A stretch of DNA of 64,000 bases from the NCBI GenBank assembly GCA_013204595.1, contig JABMNK010000052.1:23865-87864 (forward strand), read 5' to 3'. The position numbers were made by a program, and so were the translations under genes. Shown piece after piece: positions 51,260-60,069 of the stretch. Source of the DNA: Flammeovirgaceae bacterium. Its GTDB lineage: Bacteria > Bacteroidota > Bacteroidia > Cytophagales > Cyclobacteriaceae. How positions within the stretch are numbered: position 1 is the stretch's first letter; every line of letters begins with the position of its first letter. Below the pieces are notes generated by a model that worked only from the letters and a program-made list of their open reading frames with translations, did no database searches and was not told where the DNA came from.

Positions 51260-51506
51260 ATTTTTTGGTCTTTTTGTAAGTTCTAAATCATATTTTTCAA
51301 TGTCGGCTAATACCTTGCGCAAAAAAATATGAGCGAGGATATTCCCATTTCAGTATACTTTGTGTTCAAAATTAGGACCACCTTAGGCGGTCTACAAAAG
51401 TCATGTCATGGACAGAGGCAAGCGTCGGTTAAAATCGATGTTTTGGTGGTTAAACTAGGTGTGCTAGTCCGTGCTACGGAAATGGATTTTGAGGTTGGCT
51501 GTACCT

Positions 51507-52682
51507 CTATTGTTGAGAACCAGCAACGATGGCCGCGGCAACGTCACCAAAGGCCGAGCTGAGGCCGCGGCGATTAAATAATCTAAAATTGCCCCCGTCG
51601 TCCCATACAATGGTCAGCAGGCCGCGTGCGGCGGCTTCCTTCGCATAGAAGTTGCCATAATTGATACGACTTTGAAGAGAATTGGCTTCGATGGTTCCCC
51701 ATTCGCCCAATATAACGGGTCGCTTCCTTTCCACGATCCATTCTTCTTTGATTTTGTCCAATTCAGCGATCAGGTCAGATTTGTCATCGTCAGATCCCCA
51801 AGAGGTGGTAGCTTCTCCGGCATATGGCCAAGGAAAATAGCTATGTAAAGAAATGATGATTTTCTCATCATCATTGGGAATAACCAATTCTTCCATGGCG
51901 ATGGGAACAGTGCTTGCAGCCCAAGTTGGGATCATGAGGTGTCTTTTTTCGTTATTTCCCCCAGTTGCCCGAATGGCATCTACCGCTGCTTTGTGAAAAT
52001 CGTTTACATAGCCACGGCCCTCTGAGGTACCTCCAGACCATTCTTCAGTAATGCCTTCAATGCGGGGCTCATTTAAGGTTTCAAAAATTAATGAATCGTT
52101 GTATTCTTGAAAGAAGTGGGCCACTTGTGTCCAAAGACTGCCCAAACGGTCTGCGCTCTTCTGTGCTTCTGAGGTGCTTGGTATTATCCAGCTATTGTCA
52201 TGGTGTACATTGATGATAACGTGCATCTTGTTTTGAAAACCGTAATCAACGATTCTTTTTATTTCAGTCAGATAGTTGTGTTCTATTGGATAGGGATCAT
52301 TATTGGCCTGATTAGGCGCCCATGTAACGGGGATTCTTAGGGTTTTAAATCCCATTGCTTTCACCTCATCAATTACCGCCTTGGAGGTAAGGGGATTGCC
52401 CCAGAGCGTCTTGTCCCTTGACGGCACGTCAAAGCTATTTCCTAGGCTCCATCCAACACCCATTTCAGCGACTAGATCAAAGGAGCTGATGTCACGAGCC
52501 GCACCTATCCCATCTGGATAGGTTGTATCATCACTTGTTTGCTCGATCTGCTCAGTTTGTTCTATGGTGTCCGCTGTTTGGTTTTTGCAAGCCAAGAGTT
52601 GGATCAGCAAGAAGCTGCAGACCAAGCTAAATGGGATGTTTTTGGTGTTCTTTGACTTTCTGATGAAAATAGGGCTGTTCAT
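51507..52682 (-). CDS. Glycoside hydrolase family 5 (endoglucanase-like) lipoprotein
   Basis: Lipobox LLAC; INVHHD, FETLNEPR, ISLHSYFPW, ILGEWGT (catalytic Glu motifs). Confidence 0.88.
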   Translation of the reverse strand: MNSPIFIRKSKNTKNIPFSLVCSFLLIQLLACKNQTADTIEQTEQIEQTSDDTTYPDGIGAARDISSFDLVAEMGVGWSLGNSFDVPSRDKTLWGNPLTSKAVIDEVKAMGFKTLRIPVTWAPNQANNDPYPIEHNYLTEIKRIVDYGFQNKMHVIINVHHDNSWIIPSTSEAQKSADRLGSLWTQVAHFFQEYNDSLIFETLNEPRIEGITEEWSGGTSEGRGYVNDFHKAAVDAIRATGGNNEKRHLMIPTWAASTVPIAMEELVIPNDDEKIIISLHSYFPWPYAGEATTSWGSDDDKSDLIAELDKIKEEWIVERKRPVILGEWGTIEANSLQSRINYGNFYAKEAAARGLLTIVWDDGGNFRLFNRRGLSSAFGDVAAAIVAGSQQ

Positions 52683-52910
52683 TCTTTTTTGTTTCTATGT
52701 TTGAATTGAAGTATACATTGGATACGAAAACCTACTTCGCCCACACAACTTATCCCCTTTGGGTAAGAGGTACAAAATCAATGTGATGAAGGCGGTATTT
52801 TGTGTACTTAATGGAGCTATTAGGCGATTGAGCACTACACGCCGCGGATAGACAAGAGATTGGTTTTGCAGCATCGGGTGTTAGATGCGTTTTTGGTTTA
52901 TAGGGCTCCA

Positions 52911-54230
52911 TTATTCCCTGTCAATGGACAAGATTGTTTGCAAGAGTACATTGGCGCCATTGGTCATGTCTGAAGCTTTGGTAAATTCATTGGGTGAATG
53001 GCTGACACCGCCTACGCTCGGAACGAAAATCATGCCTACAGGCGCAATGGCAGCTATTTGTTGGGAGTCATGCCCGGCACCACTTGGCATCACTTTTGTT
53101 TTGAGCCCAAGGGTAGCGGCACAGTTGTTAATTTTTTTTTGCAAATAGGGGGCTGTAAGCGCAGGTTTAGAGAAACTGGCCTCTCGTATAAACATGATTT
53201 TTGTCTTTGTTTCATTCGCAATTTGGGCCGCACGTTGTTCGATTTTGCTCAAAAGCTGTTCAATTTTATCCCACGAGAGATCGCGAATTTCCAAACCTAA
53301 GGTAACGTTGCCTGGAACGACGTTGTAGGCCCCAGGCTGCGCCTGAATTTTTCCTACCGTACCTACTTGACTACCGGGGACGCCGTTAATCACTTCGTTG
53401 ACAGCAATGACTAATTTGGACGCGGCCAATAAGGCATCTTTTCTAAGCTTCATAGGCGTAGTCCCCGCATGGTTGGCAAATCCTTCAATGGTAACTTCGC
53501 AATCCAAAATGCCTACAATGCCTTCGACAACCCCGATGGGTAAGTTTTCATTTTCAAGAATCCCTCCTTGCTCAATGTGCAATTCAAGAAAGGCATGCAG
53601 ATCTCCTTTTTTTCGTATCGCACCTTGAATGTCATCAGGGTTTCCCCCAATCGCTTTGATGCCAGCAGCCATCATGACACCGCTTTGGCTTAGCTGTTGC
53701 AGGCCCTCAGGAGTCAATTGACCGACCATGGCTCGGCTGCCGATGAGACCCCCTTCTTCATTGGCGAAAATGAGGACCTCTAGCGGATGCGCTGTTAACA
53801 CCTTCTGTTCATTGAGTACTTCGATGACTTCTAGGGCACTAATTGAGCCCAAGGTACCGTCGTAGTTGCCGCCATCGGGAACCATGTCAATATGAGAACC
53901 AAAAGCAATTGGTTTGAGTGAAGGGTTTTTTCCGTTTCGTTTGCCAATGATGTTGCCAGCGCTGTCAATGGTTGGATGAAGCCCCGCATTTTTCATCAGC
54001 TGCATAAACCAAGTTCTGCCATCAATGTCCCCTTGGGTATAGGCGACACGGTAGCCGCGATTGTTGTTGTCACGACCAAATTTTGCAAGCTCATTGATTC
54101 GTGTTAAGATGCGCTGCTCGTTTACCTTCAGATTGGCGTAGAACGGGTTTTCCTTCGCCCCCAGCAGCCCAAAGGCTGTAATCCCAAGTCCGGTGAGTGT
54201 TGCACTTTTAATAAAGGTTCTTCTTTCCAT
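52911..54230 (-). CDS. M20-type Zn-dependent amidohydrolase (allantoate amidohydrolase/N-carbamoylase-like)
   Basis: GSHIDMVPDGGNYDG, FANEEGG, LELHIEQGGILE; TAT-like leader MERRTFIKSATLTG at 54230. Confidence 0.88.
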   Translation of the reverse strand: MERRTFIKSATLTGLGITAFGLLGAKENPFYANLKVNEQRILTRINELAKFGRDNNNRGYRVAYTQGDIDGRTWFMQLMKNAGLHPTIDSAGNIIGKRNGKNPSLKPIAFGSHIDMVPDGGNYDGTLGSISALEVIEVLNEQKVLTAHPLEVLIFANEEGGLIGSRAMVGQLTPEGLQQLSQSGVMMAAGIKAIGGNPDDIQGAIRKKGDLHAFLELHIEQGGILENENLPIGVVEGIVGILDCEVTIEGFANHAGTTPMKLRKDALLAASKLVIAVNEVINGVPGSQVGTVGKIQAQPGAYNVVPGNVTLGLEIRDLSWDKIEQLLSKIEQRAAQIANETKTKIMFIREASFSKPALTAPYLQKKINNCAATLGLKTKVMPSGAGHDSQQIAAIAPVGMIFVPSVGGVSHSPNEFTKASDMTNGANVLLQTILSIDRE

Positions 54231-54369
54231 ATTTTTAATTGACGTATGTCTTTTGCCACGGCATGTAGGTAGCGGTCTAGTAAAAAAGGAGTGGATCAAA
54301 ACACGCCATTTTTGACAACAATATACTTAAATAAAACAAATTGTGAGAGGGGACGTACCCAAATCCCAG

Positions 54370-54519
54370 TTAGCCAATTGCCCAAAGCATAAGCCCTACT
54401 AATAAGGTTTTCAGCGAAAATTCTTCACCATCAAAATACGGAAACCTTATTAACCTAGTCACCAACATAAAAATACCCCAAACCAATCCTGTTTTTATCC
54501 AACGCGTTTGTAATATCAT
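54370..54519 (-). CDS. Small predicted membrane protein (49 aa) or truncated remnant, below ORF-track cutoff
   Basis: MILQTRWIKTGLVWGIFMLVTRLIRFPYFDGEEFSLKTLLVGLMLWAIG*; two hydrophobic segments. Confidence 0.4.
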   Translation of the reverse strand: MILQTRWIKTGLVWGIFMLVTRLIRFPYFDGEEFSLKTLLVGLMLWAIG

Positions 54520-54915
54520 CGATGTCTAAATGCCCATGTCGTGTGGGTTGTTGCTATAAATAGTTGACCTACAAATCTTCTTTAAAGCAACCCCAAATAG
54601 GATAGCTCAATACAAGAATTAAAAAGCTAAGGATATTGGTTAAGCAGGGAATAGTCCTATCTCATTTTTTGCAATTAAAGACCAAAACAATTCATTAATG
54701 GGCATTCCGGAATAGAAAATTCAATGAATCATCATCCAATTTTCTAAGAATAAATTTTGATCTATGTAGCAGTTCCTCTTTGTATGGCGCATTCATCGGG
54801 AACTAAGAGTCAGCGAGGATTGATGTAAGTTTATACAAAGCAAATTAATTAAACGTGGCGGAAAGAGCCTTGAAAAATATCAAAAACGAAAGTAATGAGG
54901 GTTATGTAAATGACA

Positions 54916-54923
54916 TATCTTTG
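54916..54923 (+). promoter_or_regulatory. Candidate Bacteroidota -7 element TATCTTTG upstream of 54962 CDS
   Basis: Exact TAnnTTTG match; no clear TTG -33 element at standard spacing. Confidence 0.4.
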
Positions 54924-54961
54924 TACGATCCAATGGAAACGTGTGTTAAAATTCAACAATT

Positions 54962-55825
54962 ATGATACAAAAAGAGGAGCTTATGCCTGCATATTTAAGC
55001 CAGCCTACCAAAATAGGAGAAGAGATCAGTATTACTGGTAAATGGGTGCCGAAGGGAAAAGGCGGGCTTTTTGGAAAATCAAAAGAGGCCAACATCATGA
55101 TGAAAGAATGGAAAATCATTCTTGAATTATCAAAAAATGAACCAGCTATTTTATCGACTGAAATTAATCTTGGCGTAGGAGAAGATGCGATTTTGATTCA
55201 TCAAGTATTTAGTAATGCGGAGACTTTGATCCACTTTTTTACGACTACGGCCAAAGAGCAATACGGAATATTGCATTATTTTGCCAATCCAGAACTTCAC
55301 TTAGTAAGGGGTACAGAACTATCAGAGGCAGTGAAGGAGACGCTTTTGGCCCAAAATATACCCGTTAGCTTTGGGTCCTTTTTATTTGGATATGTAAAAG
55401 AAGATTATCAGCCCCCCTTGGCTACGTCGATACAGGTAACGGCAAAATGGACTTGCAAATCCAATGATCCAAAGCAACTGGAAGCTCAAAAACATTGGTG
55501 GCAGCAGGTTGGTACAGATGCTTATGATTTGGAAAAAGGGCTGTTGCGATTTGAGGTTTTCCAAGCCATAGGTGAGAACGCGTTGATTATTCACGAAACC
55601 TTTATCGACAGCGATCAGCTTCAATTCCATTTAGCAAAAGGTACCGCTGATCGTTATAAAAAGCGGTTGGATAAAATTTCAGTTCCAGATAAATATTTCT
55701 TTAGAGGATCCGTATCTTGGCTGATAAGAACTTATTCCAGAATTTTGCGATTACCCGCGACCTATTCGACCAAAGGACCCCATTTCACTCGGCAGGGCGG
55801 CAGCATGAGCGACGGTAAATCTTGA
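54962..55825 (+). CDS. Unknown protein with two tandem homologous domains (dimeric alpha-beta barrel-like)
   Basis: Internal repeat: GVGEDAILIHQVFSNAETLIHFFTTTAKEQY vs AIGENALIIHETFIDSDQLQFHLAKGTADRY. Confidence 0.7.
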   Translation: MIQKEELMPAYLSQPTKIGEEISITGKWVPKGKGGLFGKSKEANIMMKEWKIILELSKNEPAILSTEINLGVGEDAILIHQVFSNAETLIHFFTTTAKEQYGILHYFANPELHLVRGTELSEAVKETLLAQNIPVSFGSFLFGYVKEDYQPPLATSIQVTAKWTCKSNDPKQLEAQKHWWQQVGTDAYDLEKGLLRFEVFQAIGENALIIHETFIDSDQLQFHLAKGTADRYKKRLDKISVPDKYFFRGSVSWLIRTYSRILRLPATYSTKGPHFTRQGGSMSDGKS

Positions 55826-56712
55826 TCATCAAGAGAGACCTTCGGGGTGGGTAATCTATTTTGATGAGACGCGCGTTAGTGATTTGTATCGTTGACGTCA
55901 GCGAGCCGTTCAAACATTGGGCTTGGCACTTAACCCTTATTATTTTTATACCTTGTTATCACATGTGAGCTATTCAAAAGAAGTTACACTATCCTAAATT
56001 TTGAGATGGAGTAACCTCTTGACATAATTCTTGCTAGGAATTTAGTTTTTCTTATCCCTTTGCAACATACAATAATAAATAAACGATTATAGAAACACCA
56101 AAGGATTTAGCAACAATACTTGCGATTTCAAGCTCATTAGTAGTAGGCCAAAAATATCAAATACATATAAGGTAAAAGAACGTATAAGCCAACAGGCAAA
56201 AAATGCTAAGATAAGTCTATTTTTTTCCTGACAGAAGAGAGGGCGGTTTTTACTCCTCAATTACAGTTTTATACTACAAACTTCAGCACAACCGCCTCCG
56301 TCTAAACATGTTTTTACAGTATCTGCTATCCGTCTCAAACAATGGTGTAGTTTGTCTTGCAAGGGAGACTCAGACCAATGGTGCGGCATTTTTTCATCTC
56401 ATGAAGTTTAATTACCGCGACCATCCAGTGTTAGCACCACGGCCTATCTTCTTGATCGGATGTCTATTCGCACTAATCGAGATTAGGAAGTCATCAAAGT
56501 TTAGACAAATCAGCTGTAATAAACTATGCAAATAGCGGCTGAAGTCTGCTCTTGGGTGATTGGGGATGATGACCTTCTCGTCCATCCACAAGTCATTAGT
56601 GGGCCAAAGGCCTAGTACCAAGAAATAAATGGACTATTGTTGGGTGGAGCTTGACGGCGGATTTGTGTAGGCTTCTGTGCTTGGCTCTGTGGAGTGAAAG
56701 GCTAAACTTCGC

Positions 56713-57957
56713 TCATTGGAAGTTAAATATTATTGGAAAAAGAAAAGTCACGACCATTGTCCAAATGCAGTAAATGGGTAGAAATGTCGCAATGCTTTTT
56801 GCTACCTTTTCCGTTTCGTTGCTGTACTTGGTTGTTTTAAATAGCTGAACTGTTACGATGAGCAGATTGGTCAAAATGAGCAAATTTCCTCCTAAAATAG
56901 CGATTCGGTTAGGGGTGATTCCCCATTCCGAAATTCTGAATAGAATAGCGCTTAATGCGATGCCGTTGACCGCGACGGTGACGATTGCGAGCCCAAGTAA
57001 AAGCCAAGCGCCAATCTTACTTTCTGAATTTTTGGAAGTTTCGGCAATTGAAAAAAGAATGATGGCCATCACACCAATCAATAATATATTAAAAATAAAT
57101 AAAAACGCTCGGTCATTATAAGGGTCTTTTCCTGTGCTAATAATAGCCAAGAGATAAAGGATAAGCATCATGAATACCAATGGGGTAAACACTTTAGCGA
57201 TCACGGGAGAAACTTTATTGACCAATTGAGGATTTGTTTGTACAAGATAGGTGCCAACAATGGGCGCTGCAGCAAGGCCCCATATCCCTACATATTGTAA
57301 ATAGTATTCTTTCAAGGGGATATCTATCACGGTAAATAACCCAAGCGTTACAGCGGTAAATAATCCTCCTGCAATGAGAATTATAGTGGTCATTACGAGC
57401 AGGTCCGCGTTATATCTAAGAAAATCCAATCGTTTGTGGTAGTTGTTCAAGTGGTCACCAGCAAAGCTGAATCCCAACACTGCCCATAAAAATAAGGGTA
57501 GGTGGATACAAGCAAGAATAAGGGTGTCACTGTTGGGATTATTTGGGAGTAAATTGATATATAACGCGGAGAGTAGAATGGCAACTGCAGAAAAAATATG
57601 TTTTGTTACATCTTGTTTTTGGCGCCACAAAAAATAGGCAGTTAATAATGGAAAAACGATTAATGCGATGTTTCTAGTATAAAAGTACTCGGCCTCTATT
57701 GTGGTGAATACGGGTATTTTAGCAATGAGTCCGGCAATGATAGAAGCGATAATGACAAAAGCGAGCTCACGGCGTGTTCCCCATGAAATTTCTTTACTTT
57801 TAAAGTTTAAGCGTTCATTCCAAATTTGAGCGATCTCATTTGTTTCAATCTCGGGGTATATGGTGTTGAACGCGCTCTTGAAGGTTGCTTTGTTATCCCG
57901 GTACAATTCTTCAAGTTGTCGAGGATTTGCTAAATTATTTATGATTTTTTGTTTCAT
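56713..57957 (-). CDS. Multi-TM membrane protein, DUF4153-like (tentative)
   Basis: ~12 hydrophobic segments; start likely MKQKIINN. Confidence 0.6.
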   Translation of the reverse strand: MKQKIINNLANPRQLEELYRDNKATFKSAFNTIYPEIETNEIAQIWNERLNFKSKEISWGTRRELAFVIIASIIAGLIAKIPVFTTIEAEYFYTRNIALIVFPLLTAYFLWRQKQDVTKHIFSAVAILLSALYINLLPNNPNSDTLILACIHLPLFLWAVLGFSFAGDHLNNYHKRLDFLRYNADLLVMTTIILIAGGLFTAVTLGLFTVIDIPLKEYYLQYVGIWGLAAAPIVGTYLVQTNPQLVNKVSPVIAKVFTPLVFMMLILYLLAIISTGKDPYNDRAFLFIFNILLIGVMAIILFSIAETSKNSESKIGAWLLLGLAIVTVAVNGIALSAILFRISEWGITPNRIAILGGNLLILTNLLIVTVQLFKTTKYSNETEKVAKSIATFLPIYCIWTMVVTFLFPIIFNFQ

Positions 57958-58602
57958 CTCTGTGGATGGTCGAAGTTCTAATTTCGCAAATAATCTCACT
58001 TATTGCAACTGTGCGGGTTATGTGCAAGTAGCATTTTTCAAGCAATAGATTAGTTGTTGCTGTGTAAGTCAAGGTAATATATTATTATTTTGGCTAAACC
58101 GTACCATTCAGACAGTAGCAATTGAAAGGGGGTTGAGTTGGGAAATATTTCTATGATGTTTGAGAGGTTTACTTCTCTACTTCTGCAACTTTTCAACTTG
58201 AGATACGAAGAGGTGTTTGCCACCTTTTTTCAGATTCTTTAGCTACATCAGGCTAGTTTATTACATACCCGCCGCATAATATCATATCGGTTTAAACAGA
58301 TCAAACCAGCCTTGCTCTACTGATAAACTTCATAAATATATACAATACTTATCGCCGTACGATTTCAACAAAAGCAACGCGCTTAATGAAGTAAAAAACA
58401 CAAGGGCGCCTTATGGTTTTTTAAAACGAGGCAGTGTGAGACGAGAACCTTGAACTTACAAATCGACTGACAAATAATTGATTCGAGAATCGCAGCTTAC
58501 GTGATAATTTTTAAGAGACTCAAGGAACCTCCTACGCTATATCGTAGCGATTTGTGACCAGCATTTATGCAAAGGGGCTACGAGAGACCCATTGGGTCAT
58601 TA

Positions 58603-59409
58603 TCAATAGTCCGAATACTCAGTTGGAATCAGAAAGGTGATGTCAGCATGAGAAACACTGTTTTTGTATTTCTCTAGGCTCAGTAATTGCTGCCATTCAG
58701 GGGCGTCTACAAATGATTTCCAAAGAACATCACGCGTGGTCATGTCGGCAAATGTGGTCATATACATTAAGTTGGGCATTTTTGAGCCCGAAACTACTTC
58801 GGCATAAAAGACAGCATTGAATCCCAAACGATCAAAAAGCTTGACCTCTCCTCCCGCGTTGAACATATCTACTTTGGTTTGATAATAGCGCTCAGTTGCC
58901 GACTCATAACTTCTCAATTCGTAGATGCGGTTTTCTCTAGGGCCATTTACCATGGACGGAGCCATTTGTGGCATCTCCGTAAAGGCCTTTAAGAGCGTAG
59001 ATTCAATGCGCTCGTAAGGGGGCTGATCGTAGGAAGCAAGGAGGTATTCGCTTCCGACAGCCAGATAGGCAGCATCTTGGCTCAGACGTTCCTCAAGGCT
59101 CAAGAATTGGTCCATTGAGTTGAATGGGATGAGTACAAAAGTTTGTTCAAGGGTATCCTTGGCATTCGTAAGATGTTTAAATACGCCAATGTTATTAATG
59201 CCGAGTCTTTTTAACCCTGGCAAAAAAGCATCTTTCAAATAGGTGTCTGTAGCAGTTATCTGTGCCGCTGCTTGGAAGGTATAGACTTTTAGTTGATAAT
59301 ATTCACGGCTATTTATGGACGCCGGAACTTCAGCCGGTTGGTTATTTGGCTGATTGCAGCTAGCAAGGGCAATGCTTAGAAGTAAGACTAAGAACGGGGA
59401 AACTCTCAT
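58603..59409 (-). CDS. NIPSNAP family lipoprotein
   Basis: Lipobox ALASC; YYQLKVYTF...LGINNIGVF and IYELRSYES...FNAVFYAEVVSGSKMPNLMYMTTF. Confidence 0.85.
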   Translation of the reverse strand: MRVSPFLVLLLSIALASCNQPNNQPAEVPASINSREYYQLKVYTFQAAAQITATDTYLKDAFLPGLKRLGINNIGVFKHLTNAKDTLEQTFVLIPFNSMDQFLSLEERLSQDAAYLAVGSEYLLASYDQPPYERIESTLLKAFTEMPQMAPSMVNGPRENRIYELRSYESATERYYQTKVDMFNAGGEVKLFDRLGFNAVFYAEVVSGSKMPNLMYMTTFADMTTRDVLWKSFVDAPEWQQLLSLEKYKNSVSHADITFLIPTEYSDY

Positions 59410-59571
59410 TTTGATTAGATTTTTTTAAATTATTAGTTTGTCTACGGGGCCTAAAGTACATGAAATTTATAAAAGGAGAAAACCAAAGATCTTGGGAAAA
59501 TTGAAAATTCAGGAAATTGACAGAATCAAAGAGGGCCAACTGCCAGTACTTTGGTCTTTTTTGATTTATAG

Positions 59572-59600
59572 TTTGATTTTTGGTGTTTGATTTATCTTTG
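59572..59600 (+). promoter_or_regulatory. Candidate Bacteroidota promoter TTTG-N17-TATCTTTG upstream of Dabb gene
   Basis: -33 TTTG at 59572-59575 and -7 TATCTTTG at 59593-59600, 49 bp upstream of the start codon. Confidence 0.55.
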
Positions 59601-59648
59601 ACAGTAATGGCCGCTCGAGGCGCCAATTAAATCTTTCAAAATAGTCTT

Positions 59649-59966
59649 ATGATTCGTCATACCGTAGTTTTTAAACTAAAATATCCAGAAGGATCGCATG
59701 AAGAGGCAGTGTTTCTGGAAGCAGCTATGAAGTTAATGGCGATTACTGGGGCGCAGCAATTTGAATTGTTGCGTCAAACGAGTCCAAAAAATGATTATGA
59801 CTATGGATTGTCTATGGAGTTCCAATCGTCTGCAGCTTACCAAGCATATACGGAACATTCCGATCATGTCAATTTTGTAACTACTTACTGGGGCGTCTAT
59901 GTGGATAAGTTTCTGGAGATTGATTATGAGCCGATGTCCCAAATAGGTAGGAAAGCTAGGTCGTAA
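59649..59966 (+). CDS. Dabb (stress-responsive alpha-beta barrel) family protein
   Basis: MIRHTVVFKLKYP start; 105 aa. Confidence 0.85.
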   Translation: MIRHTVVFKLKYPEGSHEEAVFLEAAMKLMAITGAQQFELLRQTSPKNDYDYGLSMEFQSSAAYQAYTEHSDHVNFVTTYWGVYVDKFLEIDYEPMSQIGRKARS

Positions 59967-60069
59967 TTGAGTACCGATTTACTCCTCTTAAAACAGATAA
60001 TCACCATTATCATAAGAGCTTATTGTCTTGACAAGTTTCTTCGATAACTTCGGTTTATAACCGCTAAAT

